A stretch of DNA of 64,000 nucleotides, taken from assembly GCA_051867655.1 (NCBI GenBank), contig JBJDYV010000098.1, positions 199,629 to 263,628 on the forward strand, read 5' to 3'. Shown here piece by piece: positions 41,391 to 51,643 of this stretch. The stretch's first letter is position 1. Every line of letters starts with the position of its first letter. This stretch comes from JAJPXI01 sp051867655. GTDB taxonomy: Bacteria; Bacillota; Clostridia; Oscillospirales; Oscillospiraceae. A program made the position numbers and the translations under genes. The notes beneath the pieces were generated by a model that saw only the letters and a list, made by a program, of their open reading frames with translations, was not told the DNA's origin and ran no database searches.

Positions 41391-42143
41391 TCACACTACA
41401 TGATTGCGCAATATGCCGACGGATTCGATCTCCACCTCGACCACATCACCGCTGTGCATGGGTCCAATGCCCGCAGGGGTGCCCGTGGAGACCACATCGC
41501 CGGGCTCCAGGGTCATGGAGGCGGTAATGAACGCCAGCATCTCCGGAATCTTTGTCATGAGCATGGACGTCCGGGAGGACTGGACGGTCTTTCCGTTGAG
41601 CCGGGTCTCCAGTTTCAGGTCCGCGCCGTCAGTCTCGTCCGTGATCCAGGGACCGATGGGTGCAAAGCCATCCATGGCCTTCCCCCGGGTCCACTGTCCA
41701 TCGGCCTTCTGCACATCGCGGGCGGTCACATCGTTCAGGCAGGTAAATCCCAATATGTACTCCCGGGCGTTCTCCGGCGTCAGGTTCTTTGCCCGCTTGC
41801 CGATGACGACCGCCAACTCCCCTTCATAGTCCAGACGCTTCACAAAATCGGGGGCATGGATCTCCCCCTCCGGGCGGTTGACAGCATTGGGCCCCTTCAT
41901 GAACAGAATTGGGTATTCAGGCACACCTTCGTTCATCTCGATCGCGTGGTCGTAATAGTTTTTTCCCACCAGAATGATCTTGGTCGGCTCGCAGGGGGCC
42001 AGCAGGCTACAGTCGGTAAGGGACACGCTGTCTCCGTCGTAAGAAATTCCCTCGTAGGGTGCTCGTTCCAGGGTGAAAATCTTCTCCCCTTCCAGCACAC
42101 CCCAACGGATCTTTTCTCCCTGTTGGATTCGCACGTACTTCAT
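41391..42143 (-). CDS. Fumarylacetoacetate hydrolase-family protein
   Basis: 250 residues. The FAH fold is shown by ILVGKNYYDHAIEMN, LFMKGPNAV, the metal-binding Glu set in LDYEGELAVVIGKRAKN, FTCLNDVTARDVQ, and DVVSTGTPAGIGPM at the end. Members act on carbon-carbon bonds of acylpyruvates, oxaloacetate or ring-cleavage products; the substrate cannot be read from sequence. Its start overlaps the engB stop by 4 nt (ATGA), so it is part of the tig-clpP-clpX-lon-engB run in transcription direction. Confidence 0.9.
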   Translation of the reverse strand: MKYVRIQQGEKIRWGVLEGEKIFTLERAPYEGISYDGDSVSLTDCSLLAPCEPTKIILVGKNYYDHAIEMNEGVPEYPILFMKGPNAVNRPEGEIHAPDFVKRLDYEGELAVVIGKRAKNLTPENAREYILGFTCLNDVTARDVQKADGQWTRGKAMDGFAPIGPWITDETDGADLKLETRLNGKTVQSSRTSMLMTKIPEMLAFITASMTLEPGDVVSTGTPAGIGPMHSGDVVEVEIESVGILRNHVV

Positions 42144-42739
42144 ACAGTTTCCCCCATATGCTCCAGGATCAGATTCAGCAGCGCCTGCCGCCCATCCCCC
42201 TTCACGGCGGAAAAGGGGATGACCGGCGTGGACTGGTCCAGACCCAGGGTCTCCCGGATCCGTGCCAAATTTCCTTCGATCTCACTTTTTTTGCACTTGT
42301 CCAGCTTGTTGGCCACAATGGCGAAGGGTTTTCCGCAGGACTTAAACCACTCGGCCATGGTACAGTCGTCTGCGGTCGGCTTATGCCGGGCGTCCACGAT
42401 CTGTACGCCCAGAGTCATCAGCTCGGTGTCAGCAAACCAGCTCTCGATCAGTCTGCCCCACCGATCCTTCTCCGCCTTGGACACCTTGGCATAGCCGTAG
42501 CCGGGCAGATCGACCAGATAGAGCTTTTGATCAATGAGAAAATAGTTGATGTGCGTCGTTTTCCCCGGCGCAGCGCCCACCCGGGCCAGGTTTTTCCGGT
42601 TCAGCAGGCGGTTGATGACCGAGGATTTTCCCACATTGGAACGCCCGGCAAAGACCACCTGGGGCAGCCGGTCCCGGGGAAAGTCCGACGCCTTTACAGC
42701 GGAGCGGACAAATTCGGCCTGATTGACATTGAGTGACAT
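42140..42739 (-). CDS. engB: Ribosome-biogenesis GTPase EngB (YsxC/YihA)
   Basis: 199 residues. It helps assemble the 50S subunit. GTPase motifs: G1 FAGRSNVGKSSVIN, G3 LVDLPGYGYAKV and G4 NKLDKC. The switch segment KTTHINYF is typical. The start is ATG 42739, since AGGAGG abuts the earlier ATG. It starts 13 nt past the lon stop, the same order (lon then engB) as in Bacillus. Confidence 0.96.
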   Translation of the reverse strand: MSLNVNQAEFVRSAVKASDFPRDRLPQVVFAGRSNVGKSSVINRLLNRKNLARVGAAPGKTTHINYFLIDQKLYLVDLPGYGYAKVSKAEKDRWGRLIESWFADTELMTLGVQIVDARHKPTADDCTMAEWFKSCGKPFAIVANKLDKCKKSEIEGNLARIRETLGLDQSTPVIPFSAVKGDGRQALLNLILEHMGETV

Positions 42740-42752
42740 CGGCATCCTCCTG

Positions 42753-45152
<2,400 letters not shown>

Positions 45153-45184
45153 GGAACTTCACTTCCTTTCAGGAGAGGGAAAAA

Positions 45185-45320
45185 GCGGGGGCAGGCAAAC
45201 GCCCGCCCCAACTCCTTACGATGCATTTCCACGCGGGATTTTTCCGCCAGCCTCGGAGCGCAGGGCCGCCGCACCGAGGCGGGGCCTGGGCGGGCGGGAA
45301 GCGTCCCGCTCCAATTCCGG
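45185..45320. repeat. GC-rich hairpin-rich element spanning the end of clpX
   Basis: Within 136 bases there are three inverted repeats. GGGGC.GGC (45188-45196) pairs with GCC.GCCCC (45201-45209). CCTCGG (45251-45256) pairs with CCGAGG (45274-45279). GCGGGA (45294-45299) pairs with TCCCGC (45304-45309). It looks like the short interspersed GC-rich repeats of Oscillospiraceae. The clpX stop at 45216 lies inside it. Confidence 0.55.
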
Positions 45321-46529
45321 CGCCGCGTGTTCCTTCACGCACGCGGGAGTTATGATGACCTTTGCAATGTCGGGCTGATCGGGCACGTCGTACATAACCT
45401 GGGTCATGACCTCCTCCAGCACCGCGCGCAGACCGCGGGCGCCGATGCCCCGTTCCACCGCCTTGTCGGCAGCGGCTTCCAGCGCCTCGGGCTGGAATAC
45501 CAGATCCACATTGTCGTATTCCATCAGCTTTTGGTACTGCTTGACCAGGGCGTTTTTCGGCTCGGTCAGGATCTTCACCAGCTGGTCGCGGTCCAGCGCC
45601 TTCAAAGCGGTGATCACCGGCAGACGGCCCACCAGCTCGGGAATGATGCCGAACTTCAGAAGATCGTGGGGCTGAACTTCCTTGAAAATATCGGGATTCT
45701 TGTCCTTCTTGCTGGCAATCTCAGCGCCAAAACCGATGGACTTCTTGTCCAGACGCTTCTCGATGATCTTATCCAGGCCGTCAAAAGCGCCGCCGCAGAT
45801 AAAGAGGATGTTTTTCGTATTGATCTGAATAAACTCCTGATGGGGATGCTTGCGGCCGCCCTGGGGCGGGACATTGGCCACGGTACCCTCCAGAATCTTC
45901 AGCAGAGCCTGCTGCACGCCTTCGCCGGAAACGTCCCGCGTGATGGAGGTATTTTCACTCTTGCGGGCGATCTTGTCGATCTCATCCACATAGATGATGC
46001 CGCGCTCCGCCAGCTCCACGTCATAATCGGCGGCCTGGACCAGACGCAGAAGGATATTCTCCACGTCGTCGCCCACGTAACCGGCCTCGGTCAGCGTGGT
46101 GGCATCTGCGATGGCAAAAGGCACTTTCAGAATGCGGGCAAGGGTCTGGGCAAACAGGGTCTTGCCGCAGCCGGTGGGACCCAGCAGAAGGATGTTGCTC
46201 TTCTGCAGTTCCACGTCATCCCCGCCGCCGAAATAGATACGTTTATAGTGGTTGTAAACCGCAACCGACAGGGCGACCTTGGCTTCGTCCTGGCCGATGA
46301 TATATTCATCCAGAACCGCGCGGATCTCCCGGGGTGTGGGGATCACATCGGGTATCTCAGGGGCAGCCTCATGTCCGGTGGGCTCGTAATCCTCATCCAG
46401 GATACTCATACAAAGCTGGACACACTCGTTGCAGATATAGGCACCGGGACCCGCAATGATGCGGTTCACCTGCTCCTGATGCTTGCCGCAGAAGGAGCAG
46501 CGCACCGGCTTTTTATCGTCTTTGGGCAT
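45216..46529 (-). CDS. clpX: ClpX, ATP-dependent unfoldase of ClpXP
   Basis: 437 residues. The N-terminal zinc domain has CSFCGKHQEQV and ICNECVQLC. Walker A is LLGPTGCGKTLFAQTL. Walker B is GIIYVDEIDKIA, and the ClpP-contact loop and sensor regions (FGIIPELVGRLPVI) are normal. It unfolds tagged proteins for ClpP (next gene upstream). The last 40 or so residues after VIITPACV are unusual: Arg-, Pro- and Ala-rich, with no match to usual ClpX tails, and encoded in a GC-rich hairpin element. ATG 46529 is chosen; the in-frame GTG 46538 overlaps the RBS GAGGTG. Confidence 0.96.
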   Translation of the reverse strand: MPKDDKKPVRCSFCGKHQEQVNRIIAGPGAYICNECVQLCMSILDEDYEPTGHEAAPEIPDVIPTPREIRAVLDEYIIGQDEAKVALSVAVYNHYKRIYFGGGDDVELQKSNILLLGPTGCGKTLFAQTLARILKVPFAIADATTLTEAGYVGDDVENILLRLVQAADYDVELAERGIIYVDEIDKIARKSENTSITRDVSGEGVQQALLKILEGTVANVPPQGGRKHPHQEFIQINTKNILFICGGAFDGLDKIIEKRLDKKSIGFGAEIASKKDKNPDIFKEVQPHDLLKFGIIPELVGRLPVITALKALDRDQLVKILTEPKNALVKQYQKLMEYDNVDLVFQPEALEAAADKAVERGIGARGLRAVLEEVMTQVMYDVPDQPDIAKVIITPACVKEHAAPELERDASRPPRPRLGAAALRSEAGGKIPRGNAS

Positions 46530-46587
46530 GGGTTTCACCTCAAATCCAGAAGGAGCGGAGGAGATACTCCCCCGCTCTTTCTCTTTA

Positions 46588-47169
46588 TTATCTCTTATAA
46601 ATGACCTGATCGATCAGGCCGAACTCCTTTGCCTCTTCCGCGGACATGAAGTTGTCGCGCTCGCAGGCAGCGGTGACTTCCTCCACGCTGCGGCCGGTAT
46701 TCTCGGCCAGGATCTGATTCATCCGCTTCTTAATGGTCTCCAACCGCTTCAGGTGGATAACCATATCGGTGATCTGCCCCTGAGTACCGGCGGAGGGCTG
46801 GTGGATCATGATCTCAGCGTTGGGCAGGGCCAGACGGCGGCCCTTGGTTCCGGCAGAAAGCAGGAAAGCGCCCATGGATGCGGCCATACCGACGCAGATG
46901 GTGGAAACATCACACTTGATATACTGCATGGTATCATAGATCGCCATGCCGTCGGTGACGGAACCGCCGGGGCTGTTAATGTAAAACTGGATCTCCTTGT
47001 CGGGATCCTGCGCTTCCAGGTAAAGCAGCTGCGCCACGACCAAGCTGGCTGTTGTAGCGTTGACCTCTTCTCCCAGAAAGATGATCCGGTCATTGAGCAG
47101 ACGGGAGAAAATGTCATAGGACCGCTCCCCCCGGTTGGTTTGCTCTACTACATAAGGGACTAAACTCAT
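46588..47169 (-). CDS. clpP: ATP-dependent Clp protease proteolytic subunit ClpP
   Basis: 193 residues, standard size. The catalytic triad is visible: Ser98 in GMAASMGAFLL, His123 in EIMIHQPSAG, and Asp172 in CERDNFMSA. The oxyanion glycine region YINSPGGSVTDG is intact. It forms the barrel protease used by ClpX downstream (58 nt). It follows tig by 88 nt, the common order tig-clpP-clpX. Confidence 0.97.
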   Translation of the reverse strand: MSLVPYVVEQTNRGERSYDIFSRLLNDRIIFLGEEVNATTASLVVAQLLYLEAQDPDKEIQFYINSPGGSVTDGMAIYDTMQYIKCDVSTICVGMAASMGAFLLSAGTKGRRLALPNAEIMIHQPSAGTQGQITDMVIHLKRLETIKKRMNQILAENTGRSVEEVTAACERDNFMSAEEAKEFGLIDQVIYKR

Positions 47170-47257
47170 GGGTCGATTCTCCTTTTAAAATGGGCGCGGA
47201 AAGGATTAACTTCCGTGCCGGTCAGTCATACAAAAAGTATATCCGGCCGCAGGAAAC

Positions 47258-48805
47258 TTATTCCTCGGTTTTCTTGGCGGTGGTCTTCTTCGCGGCAGGC
47301 TTCTTGGCGGCGGGCTTCTCCTCGCCCTCTTCAGCCTTCTTGGCGGTGGTCTTCTTGGCAGCAGGCTTTTCCTCGCCGTCTTCCGCCTTCTTGGCCGCAG
47401 GCTTCTTCGCAGTTGTGGTCTTCTTGGCGGCGGGCTTCTCCTCGCCATCCTCAGCCTTCTTCGCGGTGGTCTTCTTTGCAGCAGGCTTCTTGGCGGCGGG
47501 CTTCTCCTCAACTTCCTCGGCCTTCTTGGGGGCCTCGCCCACCTTGCCGCTGTCGATCACAAGACGCTGGGCCTTGCGCAGCGCCAGATCCTTCTTCAGT
47601 TCCTCCGCCACGATCAGCTCCTTGACCTTGTCGATCTCCATGGTGTACTGCTCAGCCAGCTTCTTGAACTCTTCCTCCAGCTCTTCGTCGGATGCAGCCA
47701 GGTTCTCAGCGGCGGCAATCGCCTCCAGAGCCAGGTTGGCCTTAATGCTGGCGATGGCATTGGGACGCATCTGGGCCTTCATGGTGTTGACGTCGGTGCC
47801 CATGTACTTCAGATACTCCTCAAAGGGAATACCCTGGTTGGAAATGCGCTGGGCAAAATCCTGCAGCATCTCGTCGGTGCGGTAATCCACCATGGCGTCG
47901 GGCAGTTCGACCTCCATGTTGTCGCAGACCTGCTCCATCAGAGCGTTCTCATACGTGCGATCAATGTCGTCCTGACGGCGCTGGCGCAGCTTCTCGCCCA
48001 GATCCTTCTTCAGCTCCTCCAGAGTCTCAAACTCGGACACATCCTTGGCAAACTCGTCGTCCAGAGTGGGAGCAACCTTCTCCTTGACCTCGTGCACCTT
48101 GACCTTGAAGACCGCGGGCTGATTGGCCAGCTCGGCGGGATACTCCTTGGGGAAGGTGATGTCGACGTCCTTCTCATCGCCGGCCTTTACGCCGACCAGA
48201 GCATCTTCAAAACCGGGGACAAAGGTGTGGGAACCCAGCTCCAGGTCATAGTTGGTGCCCTGACCGCCCTCGAAAGGCTTGCCGTCCTTGTAGCCGTCAA
48301 AGTCGATCACGACGGTATCGCCCAGCTTGGCCTCCCGCTCGACGGAAACCAGACGGGTCGCGCGCTCGACCAGAGGATTCATCTCCCGCTCGATGTCTGC
48401 CTCGGTCACCTCGACCTCGGGCTTGGGAGCGGCCAGGCCCTTGTACTCACCCAGCTTGACCTCGGGCTTCACCGTAACGGTAGCCTTGAAGGTCAGGCCC
48501 TCAGGACCAACGGAGACGATCTCAACAGAAGGATAAGCCACGACATCCAGATTCTGCTCCTGGATGGCCTCGGCATAAGCAGTGGGATAGACAGCGTCAA
48601 CGGCATCCTCGTAGAACACGCTGGCTCCGTACATGCTCTCAATGATCTTCCGGGGAGCCTTGCCCTTGCGGAAGCCGGGAACAGAAATGCTTCCCTTATT
48701 CTTACGATAGGCCTTTTCGACCGCGGCGTCGAAGTCCTCCGCGGAAACCTCGATGACCAGCTCTACCGTGCTGTTCTCTTTTTTCTCTGCACTCTTGACG
48801 TTCAT
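47258..48805 (-). CDS. tig: Trigger factor with a lysine/alanine/proline-rich repeat tail
   Basis: 515 residues, about 90 longer than usual. The ribosome-docking signature GFRKGKAP is at residues 44-51. An FKBP-type prolyl isomerase domain follows (GDTVVIDFDGYKDGKPFEGG, VPGFEDALVGVKAGD), then the helical chaperone C-domain. From about residue 425 to the end the chain is an imperfect repeat of EEKPAAKK, TTAKK and AEDGEEKP, like a histone H1 or HU tail. ATG 48805 has GGAGGACAAAC before it. The core chaperone is clear; the tail could bind RNA, DNA or the ribosome. Confidence 0.95.
   Translation of the reverse strand: MNVKSAEKKENSTVELVIEVSAEDFDAAVEKAYRKNKGSISVPGFRKGKAPRKIIESMYGASVFYEDAVDAVYPTAYAEAIQEQNLDVVAYPSVEIVSVGPEGLTFKATVTVKPEVKLGEYKGLAAPKPEVEVTEADIEREMNPLVERATRLVSVEREAKLGDTVVIDFDGYKDGKPFEGGQGTNYDLELGSHTFVPGFEDALVGVKAGDEKDVDITFPKEYPAELANQPAVFKVKVHEVKEKVAPTLDDEFAKDVSEFETLEELKKDLGEKLRQRRQDDIDRTYENALMEQVCDNMEVELPDAMVDYRTDEMLQDFAQRISNQGIPFEEYLKYMGTDVNTMKAQMRPNAIASIKANLALEAIAAAENLAASDEELEEEFKKLAEQYTMEIDKVKELIVAEELKKDLALRKAQRLVIDSGKVGEAPKKAEEVEEKPAAKKPAAKKTTAKKAEDGEEKPAAKKTTTAKKPAAKKAEDGEEKPAAKKTTAKKAEEGEEKPAAKKPAAKKTTAKKTEE
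47261..47533 (-). repeat. Imperfect tandem repeats encoding the trigger-factor tail
   Basis: A 91-codon stretch of repeated units (GCCGCCAAGAAG-type blocks in varied order). It encodes alternating Lys-Ala-Pro and Glu-Glu-Lys-Pro runs. Repeat copy number is likely to vary between strains by slippage or recombination. Confidence 0.85.
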
Positions 48806-48855
48806 GTTTGTCCTCCATTCGGGCCGAAACCGACCCATTATCATAAATCCTTGCT

Positions 48856-48884
48856 ATTCTATCAGAAATATTTGAATATTTCCA
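48856..48884 (-). promoter_or_regulatory. tig promoter with palindrome in the spacer
   Basis: On the minus strand, TGGAAA (48879-48884) and TAGAAT (48856-48861) are spaced by 17 nt. A perfect 8-bp-arm palindrome (GAAATATT, 2 nt, AATATTTC at 48865-48882) overlaps the -35 and fills the spacer. It suggests control by a dimeric regulator. It does not match the HrcA (CIRCE) or CtsR sites I know. Confidence 0.5.
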
Positions 48885-48898
48885 CTCTTTTTTTCAAT

Positions 48899-49576
48899 TC
48901 ACGGCAAGATTTTTTTCGGTTGAAAATCCAAGTAGTCGGCAGCGACCAAATGATACTCCACACAGTGATACGTTCCCTCCATCGCCAGGCGATGGCTTCC
49001 GCCATGCAAATGGCCGTAATAGCAGGCCTTGACTTGATACCGCTCCAGCAGCTCGATGATCTCCTGACAGGTATACCCCTGATAGCGGGGCGGATAGTGA
49101 AGGAAGCAGAGCTTCTCCCTCTCCCCCGCCGCTTTCAGCGACGTCTCCAGCCGGATCAGCTCCCGGTTGAATACCTTGGGATCGCCGTGTTCCTCAAAAA
49201 ACCAGCCCCGCGTTCCGCACAGGGCGGTCTCCTCGTAAAAATAGCAGTTGTTATGCAGCAGTTGGAAGGTGTCAAAGCCCTTTTCGGCAAAAAAACGGTT
49301 CATTTTTGCCGCCGTGGTCCACCAGTAGTCATGGTTGCCCTTCAGCAGCAGCTTGCGCCCGGGCAGAGCGTTCAGGAATTCGAAGTCAGCCTCCGCCTGC
49401 TCCAGGCTCATGCCCCAGGACAAATCGCCGCAGAGCACCACTGTGTCCTCCGGCTCCACCACAGAAAACCCTTCCCGCAGCTTGTCCACATAATTTTCCC
49501 AAGCACCGCCGAACACATCCATGGGCTTGTTAACACCCAGGGACAAATGGGGGTCGCCGATGGCATACAGCGCCAA
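48899..49576 (-). CDS. Metallophosphoesterase
   Basis: 225 residues, calcineurin-like fold. Metal-binding signatures: YAIGDPHLSLG (D-x-H), CGDLSWG (GD), LLKGNHDYWWT (GNHD), and GHLHGG at the end, with FLHYPP in between. Substrate unknown; relatives act on nucleotides or phosphodiesters. The start is TTG at 49576 with GAGGTG upstream. It lies 9 nt after thrC and is probably co-transcribed with it. Confidence 0.9.
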   Translation of the reverse strand: MALYAIGDPHLSLGVNKPMDVFGGAWENYVDKLREGFSVVEPEDTVVLCGDLSWGMSLEQAEADFEFLNALPGRKLLLKGNHDYWWTTAAKMNRFFAEKGFDTFQLLHNNCYFYEETALCGTRGWFFEEHGDPKVFNRELIRLETSLKAAGEREKLCFLHYPPRYQGYTCQEIIELLERYQVKACYYGHLHGGSHRLAMEGTYHCVEYHLVAADYLDFQPKKILP

Positions 49577-49585
49577 AGGATCACC

Positions 49586-51073
49586 TCAGTTCAGCATTTC
49601 CATGACCTTGTCCACCATATGCTCCTTGGTGACATTGTCCTGGAAACGCACTTTCTTGCTCTTCAGGGCCGCCAGAGGTGCCGGCGCGGGCACGCCGGTG
49701 AGATCAGCCAGCTGATCCAGAATGTCCGTCCCCTCCGCCAGGTCGGTGACGCCCAGAGCTCCCAGCACGCTGTCGCAGAACTTGAACGGGCTTGCGGTGG
49801 ACACCACAACCGTGGGGGTCTCGTCCCCGGTCTCCTTCCGGTACTGATCCAGCACATCGAAAGCCACGGCGGTATGGGGGTCGATCAGATACCCGTGCTC
49901 CTTCCACATCCGCCCGATGACCTTCTGGGTCTGCGCATCGTCGCAGAAGCCGGCGGCAAACAGGCTTTCCAGCTTCCGGCGGATGGTGGGGGAAACGGTG
50001 TATTTGCCCGCGGAGGACAACTCAGACATATACTGGCGCACCAGCGCGTCATCCTGACCGGACAGATCAAAAATCAGCCGCTCCAGATTGGAGGAGATCA
50101 GAATGTCCATAGAGGGAGACATGGTGGTATAGAATTTCCGGTTGCGGTCATAGACGCCGGTCTTCAAAAAGTCAGTGAGCACGTTGTTGCTGTTGGACGC
50201 GCAGATGAGCTTCGCGATAGGCAGCCCCATCTGCTTGGCGTAATAGGCAGCCAAAATGTTACCGAAATTGCCCGTGGGCACACACACGTTGATCGCATCG
50301 CCGTCCTGGATCACGCCGTCCCGGAGCAGATCGCAGTAGGAGGAGATATAGTAGACAATCTGCGGCAGCACACGGCCCCAGTTGATGGAGTTGGCCGACG
50401 AGAGGAAATATCCACGCTCGGCCAGCACGGCGCGCAGATCCGCGTCGGAGAAGAGCTTTTTCACTCCGGTCTGGGCGTCATCAAAGTTGCCCACCACAGA
50501 GCACACGCCCACATTGCCGCCCTCCTGGGTATTCATCTGCAGCTGCTGGATGGCGGAAACACCGTCCTTGGGATAGAACACGAGGATGCGGGTCTTGTCC
50601 ACATCCTTGAAGCCCTCCAGGGCGGCTTTGCCCGTATCGCCCGACGTGGCGACCAGGATGCAGACCGTCTTTTTCTCCTCGTTCTTGACCAGCGAGGCAG
50701 ACAGCAGGTGGGGCAGCATCTGCAGGGCCATATCTTTGAACGCGCAGGTGGGACCATGCCAGAGCTCCAGACAGTAAGTATTTCCGTCCACCGGATGCAC
50801 GGGGGCCACGGCAGCGGTGTCAAACTTGTCGGGCCCATAGGCCTTGGCGGCGAATGCGGACAGCTCTGAGGCAGTGAAATCTTCCAGATAGGTATTCATG
50901 ACATAAACGGCTCGCTGCTGGTAAGACATTTCCTTCATAGTCTCCAGCGCGTTCTGACTCAGCTTGGGCAGGACCACCGGCGTCATCAAACCGCCGTCCG
51001 TCGACAGGCCCCGGGCGATGGCCTGCGCCGCGCTCAGCCGCAGGGACTTATCACGGGTGCTTAAATAGTTCAT
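49586..51073 (-). CDS. thrC: Threonine synthase ThrC
   Basis: 495 residues, the long (E. coli/fungal-like) type. It makes threonine from O-phosphohomoserine with PLP. Motifs: NYLSTRDKSLRLSAAQAIARG-type start, the PLP-lysine in HGPTCAFKDMALQM, VATSGDTGKAALEGF, CVPTGNFGNILAAYYAKQMG, and VVSTASPFKF. Homoserine genes (hom, thrB) are not in the window. No T-box leader is visible upstream. Confidence 0.96.
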   Translation of the reverse strand: MNYLSTRDKSLRLSAAQAIARGLSTDGGLMTPVVLPKLSQNALETMKEMSYQQRAVYVMNTYLEDFTASELSAFAAKAYGPDKFDTAAVAPVHPVDGNTYCLELWHGPTCAFKDMALQMLPHLLSASLVKNEEKKTVCILVATSGDTGKAALEGFKDVDKTRILVFYPKDGVSAIQQLQMNTQEGGNVGVCSVVGNFDDAQTGVKKLFSDADLRAVLAERGYFLSSANSINWGRVLPQIVYYISSYCDLLRDGVIQDGDAINVCVPTGNFGNILAAYYAKQMGLPIAKLICASNSNNVLTDFLKTGVYDRNRKFYTTMSPSMDILISSNLERLIFDLSGQDDALVRQYMSELSSAGKYTVSPTIRRKLESLFAAGFCDDAQTQKVIGRMWKEHGYLIDPHTAVAFDVLDQYRKETGDETPTVVVSTASPFKFCDSVLGALGVTDLAEGTDILDQLADLTGVPAPAPLAALKSKKVRFQDNVTKEHMVDKVMEMLN

Positions 51074-51141
51074 TTCCTCACAACCTTTGTATTTTGCGGT
51101 ATCTATACATTATTACAGCAATTCCGATTTTGGTCAAGTAC

Positions 51142-51528
51142 TCAGAAGGCATTTTCCAAGTAATTTATGCGGGGATTTTTCGTCGAAATGCCCTCAGGCG
51201 CGTAGACCTCGGCCACATCAAAGCGCGGCTGGAGAGTGCTGGGGTGTTCCGAAAGATAGTGCTCCGCCGTCAGGCGCAGACGCTCCTGCTTATGCCTGTC
51301 CACAAACTCCCGGGCTAGGGCAAAATCGGCGGAGCGCCGCAGCTTTACTTCAACAAAGCAAATATACCGTTCATCCGAAACGATCAGATCGATTTCCCCG
51401 AAGCGGCAGCGGTATTCACTTGCCAGCAGCTGAAACCCCCGGGCGCGCAGCCAATCAGCCACCCGGGTCTCCCCCCACCGCCCCAGAAGGTGCGCATCTT
51501 TTGCCTTTTGTGCCGACTGAGCAGCCAT
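51142..51528 (-). CDS. YraN-family (UPF0102) putative endonuclease
   Basis: 128 residues. The fold is a Holliday-junction-resolvase-like nuclease: LGRWGETRVADWLRARGF, RCRFGEIDLIVSDE, and VEVKLRRS, which carry the E, E-D and E-x-K metal-site residues. The family is found near rnhB in many bacteria; rnhB is 2.7 kb away here. The C-terminal DVAEVY is also standard. Biochemical role is not established for most members. Confidence 0.9.
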   Translation of the reverse strand: MAAQSAQKAKDAHLLGRWGETRVADWLRARGFQLLASEYRCRFGEIDLIVSDERYICFVEVKLRRSADFALAREFVDRHKQERLRLTAEHYLSEHPSTLQPRFDVAEVYAPEGISTKNPRINYLENAF

Positions 51529-51598
51529 CGAATCGCCTCTTTCCCGCTATTGTTAAAGTTTACCACATTTTACTCCAAAAAACAATCCGGTTAAAACA

Positions 51599-51628
51599 GA
51601 AAGCGGCCGACAAAAGCCGACCGCTTTC
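51599..51628. terminator. Terminator between yraN-type gene and flotillin gene
   Basis: GAAAGCGG (51599-51606) pairs with CCGCTTTC (51621-51628), with short inner pairing. It ends the flotillin unit on the minus strand, with moderate T content after it. Confidence 0.65.
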
Positions 51629-51643
51629 TTGGATATGGGTGAA

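Noticed and set aside
47261..47533. Possible CRISPR array (regular repeats)
   Set aside because: The repeats are in frame, unequal and encode a lysine-rich tail; there are no unique spacers and no cas genes.
48092..50869. A 925-codon open frame on the plus strand across tig, the phosphoesterase and thrC
   Set aside because: Same reason: it is the mirror of three well-supported genes and has no domain, signal or RBS.
51074..51141. T-box or riboswitch before thrC
   Set aside because: Only about 70 nt to the next gene, with no stem structure or T-box sequence that I can see.
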